Part shown: one piece after another, positions 49,198-57,892 of the stretch | Layout of the letters: the number at the start of each line of letters is the position of its first letter | Position numbering within the stretch: position 1 is the stretch's first letter | NCBI RefSeq assembly: GCF_964253085.1 | Contig: NZ_CAXUQH020000001.1 | Span: 372,001 to 436,000 of the forward strand | Direction of reading: 5' to 3' | Source: Paenibacillus_E sp964253085 | GTDB taxonomy: Bacteria; Bacillota; Bacilli; Paenibacillales; NBRC-103111 | DNA: 64,000 nucleotides | Notes under the pieces: model-generated | What the model saw: the letters and a program-made list of their open reading frames with translations, nothing else | What the model was told of the DNA's origin: nothing | The model's database searches: none | Made by a program: the position numbers and the translations under genes

Positions 49198-50268
49198 TTA
49201 AACCTTTAACAACCAACTGAACGTGTCCGGCAGCTTCCCACTTTGAATACCTGTGATCGTTGTATATAGTCGCTCGACAAGCTTGCCGATCTCCCCATGG
49301 TTTACGACCATCGGTGTACCGTTCCACAGCAGGCTGCCAATTGGCGATACGACCGCAGCGGTACCGGTGCCGAAAGCCTCTTCCAGCGTTCCATCCGCAT
49401 GAGCCTTAACGATGTCATCGATTGAAATTTTCCGCTCAGATACGGGGATGCCCCATTCTTTCAGCAGGTGGATGATGCTACCACGCGTGATACCCTCCAG
49501 AATGCTGCCGCTAAGGCTAGGCGTGACTACTTCTCCGTTGATTTTGAAAAAAACATTCATACTGCCGACTTCTTCTAAATACTTCTTCTCGATCGCATCC
49601 AACCAGAGCACCTGCGCACAGTTATGCTCTTTAGCCAGCGTTTGCGCCTTCAGACTGGCTGCGTAATTGCCGGCTACTTTGGCATTGCCCGTCCCGCCTT
49701 GCACGGATCGAGCATAATAGCTTTCCACAAGGATGTTAATCGGCTGCAACCCCTCATCATAGTAAGCATCGACAGGCGACATAATGATGATAAAGGAATA
49801 CTGCATAGATGGGCGGACACCTAAAATCGCTTCCGTAGCAATGACGAAGGGGCGAATATAAAGGGAGGAGCCTTTCTTCTTCGGCACCCAAGCAGCATCG
49901 ACACGAACTAGCTCCTGAATGGCACGGACAACGAATTCTTCATCCATTTGTGGGATGCTGAGTCGTTCGCTGGAGCGGTTCAAACGCTTGGCGTTTTGAT
50001 CAGGTCGGAACAACACGATCTCATCGTTCTCGGTGCGAAACGCCTTCATACCTTCGAAAACCGCTTGCCCATAGTGGAAAACCATCGCCGCGGGATCATG
50101 TGAGATTGGACCGTAAGGAATGATGCGCGGATCATGCCAGCCCTGGCCTTCTTCGTAATCCATCATAAACATATGTTCTGTAAAATGTTTACCAAACCCT
50201 AGATTCTCATCTAAATTGGGCATGGGCTTGCCCTTTAGATGCTGTTCGATGCGAATGCTTCCGTACAT
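49198..50268 (-). CDS. ilvE: Branched-chain amino acid aminotransferase
   Basis: 356 residues, fold-type IV PLP enzyme of the large (type II) subgroup. It moves the amino group between glutamate and leucine, isoleucine or valine. Seen are DPAAMVFHYGQAVFEGMKAFR, VQGGTGNAKVAGNYAASL with the PLP lysine, LDAIEKKYLEEVGSMNVFF, and TRGSIIHLLKEWGI. The ATG at 50268 is chosen because AAAGGTGG lies 8 bases upstream. Divergent from a LysR-type gene that likely regulates it; no T-box is seen in the short leader. Confidence 0.95.
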   Translation of the reverse strand: MYGSIRIEQHLKGKPMPNLDENLGFGKHFTEHMFMMDYEEGQGWHDPRIIPYGPISHDPAAMVFHYGQAVFEGMKAFRTENDEIVLFRPDQNAKRLNRSSERLSIPQMDEEFVVRAIQELVRVDAAWVPKKKGSSLYIRPFVIATEAILGVRPSMQYSFIIIMSPVDAYYDEGLQPINILVESYYARSVQGGTGNAKVAGNYAASLKAQTLAKEHNCAQVLWLDAIEKKYLEEVGSMNVFFKINGEVVTPSLSGSILEGITRGSIIHLLKEWGIPVSERKISIDDIVKAHADGTLEEAFGTGTAAVVSPIGSLLWNGTPMVVNHGEIGKLVERLYTTITGIQSGKLPDTFSWLLKV

Positions 50269-50317
50269 ACGTTGTGCCACCTTTCCCATTGAGGGTTCTC
50301 ACAATCTTTTACCTTTA

Positions 50318-50346
50318 ACTATAAAAAAAACGGATTCATTGATCAA
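50318..50346 (-). promoter_or_regulatory. Promoter of ilvE
   Basis: On the minus strand TTGATC (50346-50341), 17-bp spacer, TATAGT (50323-50318); start predicted near 50311. Confidence 0.65.
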
Positions 50347-50365
50347 TTGCGATTTATCAATTACT

Positions 50366-50386
50366 ATCATAGTTAATAACTATGAT
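50366..50386. promoter_or_regulatory. LysR-type recognition palindrome
   Basis: ATCATAGTT-AAT-AACTATGAT, nine perfect pairs, containing a T-N11-A motif. Its centre is about 65 bp upstream of the predicted ilvE start, the usual LysR recognition position, and lies just before the lysR coding start. Confidence 0.8.
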
Positions 50387-50399
50387 CGGGGGGCTTCAG

Positions 50400-51296
50400 G
50401 TGGATTATCGGTTATTGGTGTATTTTTTGGCGGTGTGTGAGGAGCTGCACTTCACCAAAGCAGCAGAGAAGCTGGGCATTAGCCAGCCTACACTTAGTCA
50501 ACAGATCCGATTGCTGGAGGATCGAGTGGGGTCTCCGCTTTTTCAGCGCATGGGTAAAAAAGTATATGTGACCGAAGCGGGCGAGATTTTGCGCAAGCAT
50601 AGCCGGAATATTTTTCATGAGCTGGAGCAAGCGCAGACGGCGATGAATGAGCTCCAAGGCATGCAGCGTGGACGATTGCGAATCGGCTGTTCAGGGAATC
50701 ATTTGCTGACGGCGACAATCATGACGTTTCATGCCAAATATCCGAATATTGAGCTTTCCGTCATGGAGCTGGCGACCGAGGAGACCAAGGAAAAACTGCT
50801 GAGCAATGAGTTGGATGTTGGTGTGGTTTTTTTGCCGGAGGAGGACGAGCAGCTGCGGTGTATGCCGTTATACCAAGAGAAGCTTCAGCTTGTGGTATCG
50901 GCTCAGCATTCATTTGCCCAAGATCAGGTGAAGGAGATCAGGTTGGCGGAGCTGACTGAGATTCCGATTGCGATGCTTCAGCAGAAGTTCTATGTTCGGC
51001 AAATGATGGATAATTGTTGCGCGCAGATTGGTCTTGCTTGGAAGCCTATTGTGGAGCTGTCAACGCTCGAATCTCTGCTGCAAATGGCGAAAAACCATGT
51101 GTGTGGCGCAATTTTGCCTCAATCGTATGTGGAGGGGATGAGCGTTCAGATGCGTGAGCAGAAGCTTTGCGCGATCCCGATTATCGATCCCGTTCCACAG
51201 AAGGAAGTGGGCATTGTGTATCGGAAGGATATGTTTTTGTGCAAAACAATGGATACGTTCGTGAAGCAGGTTATTCAGGAATTTGCTTCGTGTTGA
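50400..51296 (+). CDS. LysR-family transcriptional regulator
   Basis: 298 residues. N-terminal helix-turn-helix (about 2-60: YRLLVYFLAVCEELHFTKAAEKLGISQPTLSQQIRLLEDRVGSPLFQR) and a C-terminal two-lobed effector domain (about 90-290). It belongs near the CynR/CysB-like group that has AVCEELHFT. The GTG at 50400 is chosen because GGGGGG lies 6 bases upstream and the N-terminus then matches relatives. It is divergent from ilvE with a T-N11-A palindrome between them. Confidence 0.93.
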   Translation: MDYRLLVYFLAVCEELHFTKAAEKLGISQPTLSQQIRLLEDRVGSPLFQRMGKKVYVTEAGEILRKHSRNIFHELEQAQTAMNELQGMQRGRLRIGCSGNHLLTATIMTFHAKYPNIELSVMELATEETKEKLLSNELDVGVVFLPEEDEQLRCMPLYQEKLQLVVSAQHSFAQDQVKEIRLAELTEIPIAMLQQKFYVRQMMDNCCAQIGLAWKPIVELSTLESLLQMAKNHVCGAILPQSYVEGMSVQMREQKLCAIPIIDPVPQKEVGIVYRKDMFLCKTMDTFVKQVIQEFASC

Positions 51297-51317
51297 GGGA
51301 AGAGTGAGGGTATGGGT

Positions 51318-52286
51318 ATGGGTATGGTGCAAAAGAGTATATATGTATTCGCCTGTCATGAAGATGAGCAGGCGTTGTGTCAGTTGGAGCTGCGCACGTT
51401 GTTGGGCGCAGACGCAGTAATAGGTGCGCGCTACGCGGTCAGCGTGCGCAGGGTAGAGCCGAGCCGCAGCCCGTTTCTAAAGCTACGGATGGATGTTGCC
51501 TTTGAGGCCGACAGCCTGTCGGATCTGGCCTCGCAGTTGGAGACGTTGACCGTGCGCGGCGCAACGTTTAAGGTCGTGTTCGCGGAGACGGACACGGCGG
51601 TCAGCTATGACCGCCAGCGAAGCGTCGAGCGCGAACTAGGGCTGGGGCTGCGCGGCAAGGCCGAGATGCGCAGGCCGGAGCAATATTTCGCCGTGACGGA
51701 GCTGGGAGGCCGGTGGTTGTTCGGCGAGGGCAGCTACGGCGAAGCTGTGTGGCTTCAGCATCAGCAGAAGCCACAGAACTACTCCACCGCCCTTGGTACG
51801 CGCCTCGCGCGGGCGGTGGTGAACATCGCCGTGCCCGAGGTCGCGGGCACGCGGGTCATTGACCCGTGCTGCGGCATCGGCACGGTGCTGGTGGAGGCGA
51901 TGTCGATGGGGATCGACATCGTGGGCTACGACATCAACCCGCTGGCCGTGCGCGGCGCGCGGGTGAATTTGGACCACTTCGGCATGCCGGATGTGGTTCA
52001 AATCGCGGACATGCGGACGCTCGTTCCGCATCCTACAGCCCTGCAAGGCAGTCCAGAGCCCATCTACGATGCGCTGATCTTGGACATGCCATACAATCTG
52101 TGCTCTGTCTTGCCCGAGGCAGAGAAACTGGACATGCTGCAAACAGCCCGCCGATTAGCGCGGCGCGCGGTAATCGTAACGACAGAGCAGATCGACCCGC
52201 TTTTGACCCAAGCAGGCTTCCACATCGATTCACGCTGCACCGTGAACAAGGGCAATTTCAGCAGGCAGATTATCGTCTGCGTCTAG
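51318..52286 (+). CDS. THUMP/UPF0020-type RNA methyltransferase
   Basis: 322 residues. N-terminal part (about 1-125) resembles a THUMP-like RNA-binding region and the C-terminal part is a Rossmann methyltransferase: motif I VIDPCCGIGTVLVEAM, motif II GYDINPLAVRGARVN and motif IV DALILDMPYNL (D-x-P-Y) for base amino-group methylation. This is the TRM11/TrmG10-like group that makes m2G in tRNA, though the target is not proven. Start ambiguous: ATG codons at 51312, 51318 and 51324 lie in a GGGTAT repeat; 51318 has the best spacing to GAGGG. Confidence 0.85.
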   Translation: MGMVQKSIYVFACHEDEQALCQLELRTLLGADAVIGARYAVSVRRVEPSRSPFLKLRMDVAFEADSLSDLASQLETLTVRGATFKVVFAETDTAVSYDRQRSVERELGLGLRGKAEMRRPEQYFAVTELGGRWLFGEGSYGEAVWLQHQQKPQNYSTALGTRLARAVVNIAVPEVAGTRVIDPCCGIGTVLVEAMSMGIDIVGYDINPLAVRGARVNLDHFGMPDVVQIADMRTLVPHPTALQGSPEPIYDALILDMPYNLCSVLPEAEKLDMLQTARRLARRAVIVTTEQIDPLLTQAGFHIDSRCTVNKGNFSRQIIVCV

Positions 52287-52292
52287 CCCTGA

Positions 52293-52940
52293 TTAGTACA
52301 TCATTTTCCCGAGCGGGCTGTCTTCAGCAATCATATCTTGCAGCGCATAGACGGAAATCGGGAAGTAGAGGAATCCATATACATAAGCGGCAAGTTCATA
52401 CACTTGAAAATAAATAACGAGAGATTTATCAGCTATATAATAATCCTGATCGGGGCGAATGCTTTTAAAATCAACCAACAAAGGGATATCCCGTAACTTG
52501 ATCTCGGCTGCAATCATGGCACTCAGCTTAGCGACATAATCGCTGCCTGGCTTAAATAACTCGCTCAGCTTATAGCTTTTTCCAGTTTCCGTATTGAAGG
52601 TTAACGAATGTTGAATCGTGAGTCCGTGAGCCCCGCCTGAAAAAGCATAATTGATCAAAGATAAACTAAGTACACGGCGTTCGTTTGTTTTAATTTCGTA
52701 ATAGGCCGTCACATCGGTTGACGGGTTTTGCGGGTAGCCCTGATCATGCAGCTGTTTGTTCACGGCATCGACAATCGTTGTGTTAATGGTATGCTGCACC
52801 ATCGGCGGATTCAAATGAATAACAGCGGGGTACAACAGATTTAAATTGCTCTTCAACACTTTATAGGTTTGTATACTAACGGGTTGGTGTTCCAATTCCA
52901 AGTCCTGGTCCATGTCTCTCATGACTTTCGTGTCTCTCAT
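52293..52940 (-). CDS. DUF4163/DUF3298 protein (RsiV/PdaC-like domain)
   Basis: 215 residues. N-terminal DUF4163-like part (about 20-100: YPAVIHLNPPMVQHTINTTI...VTAYYEIKTNERRVLSLSLINYAFSGGAHG) and a C-terminal DUF3298 part (TFNTETGKSYKLSELFKPGSDYVAKLS...DYYIADKSLVIYFQVYELAAYVYG). In PdaC and RsiV this module lies outside the cell and, in RsiV, binds lysozyme. Here there is no visible signal peptide or membrane helix, so its location is unclear. It converges on the methyltransferase gene. Confidence 0.8.
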   Translation of the reverse strand: MRDTKVMRDMDQDLELEHQPVSIQTYKVLKSNLNLLYPAVIHLNPPMVQHTINTTIVDAVNKQLHDQGYPQNPSTDVTAYYEIKTNERRVLSLSLINYAFSGGAHGLTIQHSLTFNTETGKSYKLSELFKPGSDYVAKLSAMIAAEIKLRDIPLLVDFKSIRPDQDYYIADKSLVIYFQVYELAAYVYGFLYFPISVYALQDMIAEDSPLGKMMY

Positions 52941-53025
52941 GTGTCATCATCCCAACGTTTTTGCTACACCATATTCAAAAACTGGGCGTTTGGTTCAATA
53001 CATGGGAGGAATTCATGCCATTGCC

Positions 53026-53076
53026 AAAGATAAAGAGCTTTCCCTACATCGCGATTGGCGTGAGGGAAAGCTCTTT
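53026..53076 (-). terminator. Terminator of the 53100 small gene
   Basis: AAAGAGCTTTCCCT / AGGGAAAGCTCTTT, 14 perfect pairs, with a T-rich flank on the minus strand. Confidence 0.85.
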
Positions 53077-53099
53077 ATTTGGTGCAGAACTGAAGCGAA

Positions 53100-53264
53100 T
53101 TATTCCTGTGAGGTGTTTTCCTCATCACTAGCATCGGATGTTGAACTTTGCAGCGCAGCAGACAATTCCTCAACCTGTTGCTGGGATTGGCTGTCTTCAG
53201 CATTCGCCTGAGCAGCATTAATCGCGTGACTGACTACGTCGTCATTACTGTTCGTCGTTGACAT
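53100..53264 (-). CDS. Small hydrophilic protein, unknown
   Basis: 54 residues, very rich in Ser, Asp, Glu, Gln and Asn (STTNSNDDVVSHAINAAQ then SQSQQQVEELSAALQSS), with no Cys and no hydrophobic segment. The AAGGAGG 9 bases before the ATG at 53264 and a strong terminator after the stop argue that it is real. It may be largely helical or disordered. I do not recognise a family. Confidence 0.7.
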   Translation of the reverse strand: MSTTNSNDDVVSHAINAAQANAEDSQSQQQVEELSAALQSSTSDASDEENTSQE

Positions 53265-53286
53265 GGTACGATCACCTCCTTCACGT

Positions 53287-53302
53287 TTTCGCCAGAAAAC
53301 TG
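53287..53302 (-). other. Leader hairpin of the 53100 small gene
   Basis: CGCCAG-AAAA-CTGGCG, about 13 bases before the ribosome-binding site of the small gene. Confidence 0.4.
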
Positions 53303-53392
53303 GCGTCGTAAGCATTAGCTAAGATTCAACCAACTAAGTATTCTTCAAATGGTGGTAAAATATGCAAACATAACGCAAGATTTTTACTGACG

Positions 53393-54493
53393 TTATTCCA
53401 AAATACCCGTGTTAAGAATCTTAACCTTAACTTGTGGCTTAATGCTGAGTTTCGGATACTGTTCGCGCCACCAGTCGATGCCTCCAAACAGCTTCGGATG
53501 ATAGGCTGAAACCTCATGTCCAAGCTGTAAGTAATCGCAATTGGTCTTCTGCAAGGTTGCAATCACGTTAGTCACTTTTGCCGTAATATCAGCAGTGATT
53601 TTTTTTTCGATCTCTGTGAGGCTGTCTTTCGTATGTCTTTTAACGTCAAGTCCTGCTTCGATTAGTTTAAGATCCAGGTTTAACGAGATTTCAATGTCAC
53701 GAAGACTGCCATCCTTATCGTTAATATGGAAATCCCGATGGGCGTTCTGCACCTGCGCCGAGTAATTCTTTCCATCCAATTTACCCGTAATCAGCTGGTT
53801 TTTGCCCGATGTGCCACCCAAAAGAGTGGCGAAGAGGGTATCCTCATCATCCAGATTGATTCCGGTAAACGTCCCGTCTCGAAACAAGGAGGTACCTGCT
53901 AGACGAACCCCGTTCTCGTAAGGCTCGAACCGATTAAGTGCGAAATCGTTAAGGAACCCCGCTCCCCCGAGTATAAATTGGACTAATTTGTTTAAAGGGA
54001 TTGTCCCCCTCTTCTTCTCCTCTTCTAATAATCCTACCAGAAATTCCGATAAGGTCTGATCTTTAATTTTCTTCTTATGCAACAGCGTCGAAAGATCGCC
54101 GTCATATACCGCCAGATAGCCGTATAACGGATTGGCGATGAATTGGCTGGTAACATTCAGATAGTTCAGCGGCTGATCTTTGGCGAATCGGGTGCTTATT
54201 AGAAATAACCTGGTTTCCAGTACAGAAAGAATGCCAGGAAATTCTTTATTTGTTTTACTCACGGCGTCATAGATGTTATCGCCTGTTGACTCCACGAATA
54301 AGTTGTTCGGATTGCCTCCCCCTTGATTGGCATTCTGAAGCGAGGAAATGACATAGCTGATCTTAAGCTGCTTGCTGTCACCCTCGTAATCTACGCCGAT
54401 CACATCGACAAAAAGCAGCTTCTTCAGCTGGGACTGATCCCAGCATCCTGTCAGCAGTAAGCAGACGAGCAGCGCCGCTATCACTTTCTTCAT
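53393..54493 (-). CDS. Germinant receptor lipoprotein, Ger(x)C family
   Basis: 366 residues. Signal peptide with lipobox LLLTGCWDQ (Cys near 17), then the three-domain Ger(x)C fold: LLFVDVIGVDYEG, the conserved FPGILSVLETRLFLIS segment, and a C-terminal domain with a long helix (SLTEIEKKITADITAKVTNVIATLQK). It sits on the outside of the inner spore membrane with the A and B subunits. Overlaps the gerB-type gene by 4 bases (ATGA). Last gene of an A-B-C operon. Confidence 0.94.
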   Translation of the reverse strand: MKKVIAALLVCLLLTGCWDQSQLKKLLFVDVIGVDYEGDSKQLKISYVISSLQNANQGGGNPNNLFVESTGDNIYDAVSKTNKEFPGILSVLETRLFLISTRFAKDQPLNYLNVTSQFIANPLYGYLAVYDGDLSTLLHKKKIKDQTLSEFLVGLLEEEKKRGTIPLNKLVQFILGGAGFLNDFALNRFEPYENGVRLAGTSLFRDGTFTGINLDDEDTLFATLLGGTSGKNQLITGKLDGKNYSAQVQNAHRDFHINDKDGSLRDIEISLNLDLKLIEAGLDVKRHTKDSLTEIEKKITADITAKVTNVIATLQKTNCDYLQLGHEVSAYHPKLFGGIDWWREQYPKLSIKPQVKVKILNTGILE

Positions 54494-55590
54494 ATCTCGT
54501 TCCTCCCCGCACCGCGTAGCCCGGAAATGATGAGCAGAACGGCTGGCAGACCGATGACCAACAGGATCGACATGATATCCTGAATCGTAGCAAACTGCAA
54601 AATGTCGTTACGCTTCGTTAGGAAGAAACCTCCAAGGAAACAAAGCGCGACCATCGTCCATACCCAAACATGCTGCTTACCCAAGCCCTGGCTGCGTAGA
54701 TGCAGGAATGCTTTAACAGCCATAAAGAAATACACATAGATCGTCGCCGATACAATGCATACATAGAAGATGAGGAACAAGATGTCAATGCTCTGCAAGA
54801 TATCAACGCGATAATTTTTTAAGATAAAAATGATAGGTTCCGGTATAACCTCAAGCTGTTTCAAGTTGAACTTCATGGAACAGATCAGGCAAACGGCAAT
54901 ATAAAACACGGCCGTGGAGGCGTTCGCCAGAGTCATCGAAAGCAGCAGCTTTTTTTTGCTTTGGGATTGTACGTACGGGTAAGCATAAAGGAGCAGATCA
55001 TAACCAACATAAGCACTAAATGCTGAATAAGCCCCCTTCAGAATGGGATACCAACCGCCCTGCAAAATCGGCAGCAAATTTCTCACATCAAGACCGTAGA
55101 TTCCGCTAAATACGATAAGCACAAAGCTGATGTAAGCGAAGACCATAAAGGTTTGCGATACGTTAGCAAGCTGTTTCAACGTTGACGTAGCCGCATAGCC
55201 GCACACAAGGAGAATCATAAGAATGAGAACCCATCTAGGCGTGAGTTGAAACAGCCATCTTTTTAAGATGTCGCTATAAAGTAATGTCAACAAGAGTCCA
55301 GAAAGGGTGTAATAGCATCCAAATAACAAATTGATACTGGTTCCAATAGGTTTACCTACAATAAGTGGGATGTAGGCATAGAAGATACGCGTTGGATAGC
55401 GGCTGCCAAGCCACCAAAGCAAAGTAATGCCTACTTGTGAGGCCAGTGCAGCTAGCAAGACAGCCAACCATGTATCATGGCCTGCAACTCTAGCTTCTAC
55501 ATGGGGCAGGGATAATACTTCGGTTCCGAGCTGAACCATAATGACTAGCGAGATCAGCTGTCTTCTCGTGATGGTTTCTTCCTTTTTCAA
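54490..55590 (-). CDS. Germinant receptor permease subunit, GerB family
   Basis: 366 residues with about ten membrane helices of the amino acid-polyamine-organocation type, subgroup endospore germination permease (ITRRQLISLVIMVQLGTEVLSLP at the start). It binds the germinant in characterised receptors. The TTG at 55590 is chosen because AAGGAG lies 9 bases upstream and it forms a 4-base TTGA overlap with the gerA-type stop, matching the ATGA overlap at the other end. The upstream in-frame TTG at 55599 abuts the site and is unlikely. Confidence 0.92.
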   Translation of the reverse strand: MKKEETITRRQLISLVIMVQLGTEVLSLPHVEARVAGHDTWLAVLLAALASQVGITLLWWLGSRYPTRIFYAYIPLIVGKPIGTSINLLFGCYYTLSGLLLTLLYSDILKRWLFQLTPRWVLILMILLVCGYAATSTLKQLANVSQTFMVFAYISFVLIVFSGIYGLDVRNLLPILQGGWYPILKGAYSAFSAYVGYDLLLYAYPYVQSQSKKKLLLSMTLANASTAVFYIAVCLICSMKFNLKQLEVIPEPIIFILKNYRVDILQSIDILFLIFYVCIVSATIYVYFFMAVKAFLHLRSQGLGKQHVWVWTMVALCFLGGFFLTKRNDILQFATIQDIMSILLVIGLPAVLLIISGLRGAGRNEI

Positions 55591-57050
55591 CGTTTCCAAC
55601 TCCTTGGATTCCGTATCCGTATTCGATTGCTCGAAACCGCTCCTATCGGGTGCTTACGCATGCTCCAAAGCGGTGCCCGAAACAGCGTATCCTTCGTATC
55701 ACGAAAGGAAAAGGGCGGCGTATAATACGGGAGTCCCAGCGTTGTCATTTGGCACAGATGGATACAAATCATCATGAAGAAGAATGCGAGGCCAAACAAG
55801 CCGAACAACGAGGAAAGAAGGAGCGCAGGATAGCTTAGCAGGCGAACTGCACTGCTCATCTCGTAAGAAGGCAAGACAAAGGAGGCTAGTCCGGTTAAAG
55901 CAGTTACGATAACAATGGTATTGGAAACCAAATTGGCCTGCACAACCACTGTTCCGATAACAATACCGCCCACTACGCCAATGGTTTGGCCGACGGGACT
56001 CGCCAGCCGAATGGTCGCTTCTCTTAAAATCTCAAGCATGAACATCATCGAAAGCGCCTCGAGTACCGGTGGGAACGTGACGAATTTCAGTGAGCTCTGC
56101 AGCGTATTGACGAAATTGATCGGCAGCAGTTGTGGATTAAAGGCACTGACTGCCACATAAACGGCAGGCAGGCCAATCGTAATGAAAAGGCAGCTAATGC
56201 GCAAAAGTCGAAAAAAAGTACCTATCAGCCAACTTACTTGGTAATCATCAGGGCTTTGGAAGAAGGACCAGAACGTCACTGGCAGGATGATCGTGTCTGG
56301 TGACCCTGCTGTTCCAATGACGACTTTCCCCTCCATTAAATAGGCGCGCGCGCGGTCTGGACGTTCCGTAATGAGTAGTTGCGGAAATAGGCTGAATTTC
56401 TTCTCATGGATCATCTCATCGATAAATCCTGGTGCTTCGACATAGTCCATGTCAATGCTTTTAAGCCTCTTGTCTATTTCCTCTACGATCGCTTTTTTTG
56501 CAATCGACTTGATGTACATGACAGCGACCTTCGTCCGCGAGAGTCGGCCAATTGTATATGTTTTTACGACGAATTCGGTAGAGTTAATTAGCTTGCGCAT
56601 GAGATTGATGTTGGTATCTAAGTTTTCTATGAAGGCTTCGTTCGCACCGCGTAAAACCCGTTCGTTGGTCGGGATATTGATGGAGCGTTCCTTCTTTAAA
56701 TCCACCCCGAGCAGGTAAAGCTTGCTGTCTCCGCCGTGATGGAGTACGACTTTACCGTACAAAATGGCCTGAACCGCTTCCTCCAGATGCTCCGTTTCGG
56801 CATAGTCGAGAATCGACACTACCTCGCGAATCGCATCCTGAGGATGGAGAAACAGCGGCTTCAGAATAAAATCTTGAACGAGGGACGAATCGACCATCGT
56901 GTCGAAATAAAACAGCCTAAACACAGTTCCTCCAATGAGCAACTGTTTCGATTGAAAGTCGCTTTGTTCGGAGAAAAGTTGTTTGAAATAGGGCTCTGCC
57001 GCTTCAATCGTTGGACTTTGTTTCACGCGTGTCCCCTCCTGCATCATCAC
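55587..57050 (-). CDS. Germinant receptor subunit, GerA family
   Basis: 487 residues. Two soluble N-terminal subdomains (about 20-270), then the GerA membrane region with about five helices, containing VPFP-like VTFPPVLEALSMMFMLEILREATIRL and PVGQTIGVVGGIVIGTVVVQANLVSN, and a C-terminal cytosolic tail ending RNPRSWKR. In receptors of known type the A subunit forms an oligomeric ion channel. Start at ATG 57050 after AAGGGGAAG or at GTG 57026 after GGAGGGG; both have good sites. First gene of the operon. Confidence 0.95.
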   Translation of the reverse strand: MMMQEGTRVKQSPTIEAAEPYFKQLFSEQSDFQSKQLLIGGTVFRLFYFDTMVDSSLVQDFILKPLFLHPQDAIREVVSILDYAETEHLEEAVQAILYGKVVLHHGGDSKLYLLGVDLKKERSINIPTNERVLRGANEAFIENLDTNINLMRKLINSTEFVVKTYTIGRLSRTKVAVMYIKSIAKKAIVEEIDKRLKSIDMDYVEAPGFIDEMIHEKKFSLFPQLLITERPDRARAYLMEGKVVIGTAGSPDTIILPVTFWSFFQSPDDYQVSWLIGTFFRLLRISCLFITIGLPAVYVAVSAFNPQLLPINFVNTLQSSLKFVTFPPVLEALSMMFMLEILREATIRLASPVGQTIGVVGGIVIGTVVVQANLVSNTIVIVTALTGLASFVLPSYEMSSAVRLLSYPALLLSSLFGLFGLAFFFMMICIHLCQMTTLGLPYYTPPFSFRDTKDTLFRAPLWSMRKHPIGAVSSNRIRIRNPRSWKR

Positions 57051-57229
57051 TTCCCCTTACTTTAACCTGTAAATTCCATAAATATGTAAAAGCGATCGGT
57101 GAGAATTTGATCGATGCATGGATACGTATCGCTATAGGTAATTCCTATGGAGTGGATATAATTTATGTATTTTACAAATAGAGTTACGGAGCACATAATA
57201 GAAGAAAATGGAAAGTGAGTGAGTGCAAA

Positions 57230-57799
57230 ATGGGGAAATCATTCGCGGCACTACTGCCGGAACACGAGGCGTTTATCGCTAAGCAACACATCTTTTTCGT
57301 GGGGTCAGCCCCGCTATCTGCGGAAGGTCATGTTAATATCTCGCCAAAGGGGCACGATGTGCTACGTGTGCTATCTCCTAGTGAAGTGGCGTATCTGGAT
57401 TTAACAGGGAGTGGCAATGAAACCAGCGCGCATCTAACGGAAAATGGCCGCATCACGATCATGTTCATGGCGATTGAAGGACCTCCACAAATTATAAGAC
57501 TATATGGTAAAGGACGCGTGGTTTTGCTTGGATCGGAGGAGTGGGAACAGTTGGCGCCGAAGTTCGAGTTGCTGCCGGGTGCACGGCAAATCATGGTCGT
57601 AGACATTCATGAGGTGAAGTCCTCCTGCGGCTACAGCGTTCCATTTTACACCTATGAGGGTGAGCGGAATACGCTGCAAAATTGGGCAACGAAGCAAGGG
57701 GATGAAGGACTGCTCGCCTATTGGCAGAAGAAAAATATGACGAGCATGGACGGACTGCCGACACCGATCGGCGAGAAGTTATCCACAGATAGTATGTAA
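57230..57799 (+). CDS. Pyridoxamine 5'-phosphate oxidase-like flavoprotein
   Basis: 189 residues with the split-barrel FMN/F420-binding fold: FFVGSAPLSAEGHVNISPKGHD, YLDLTGSGNETSAHLTENGRITIMFMAIEGPP and IIRLYGKGRVV match the PNPOx-like group often annotated as general-stress or pyridoxamine-oxidase-like. Actual substrate unknown; it is probably not in B6 synthesis. It sits alone between two divergent ger loci. Start ambiguous (GTG 57215 or ATG 57230). Confidence 0.83.
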   Translation: MGKSFAALLPEHEAFIAKQHIFFVGSAPLSAEGHVNISPKGHDVLRVLSPSEVAYLDLTGSGNETSAHLTENGRITIMFMAIEGPPQIIRLYGKGRVVLLGSEEWEQLAPKFELLPGARQIMVVDIHEVKSSCGYSVPFYTYEGERNTLQNWATKQGDEGLLAYWQKKNMTSMDGLPTPIGEKLSTDSM

Positions 57800-57892
57800 T
57801 TTGCCTATGCATATGGGGCCAATGGTTTCGCCGTGGGATGCATAATTACTTCCAATTCGGAGGAAACTACTACCAAAAAGGAAGTCCCGTAT

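Noticed and set aside
50269..50399. T-box riboswitch before ilvE
   Set aside because: The leader is only about 40 bases and lacks the T-box core (TGG-type sequence and AG bulge) and terminator.
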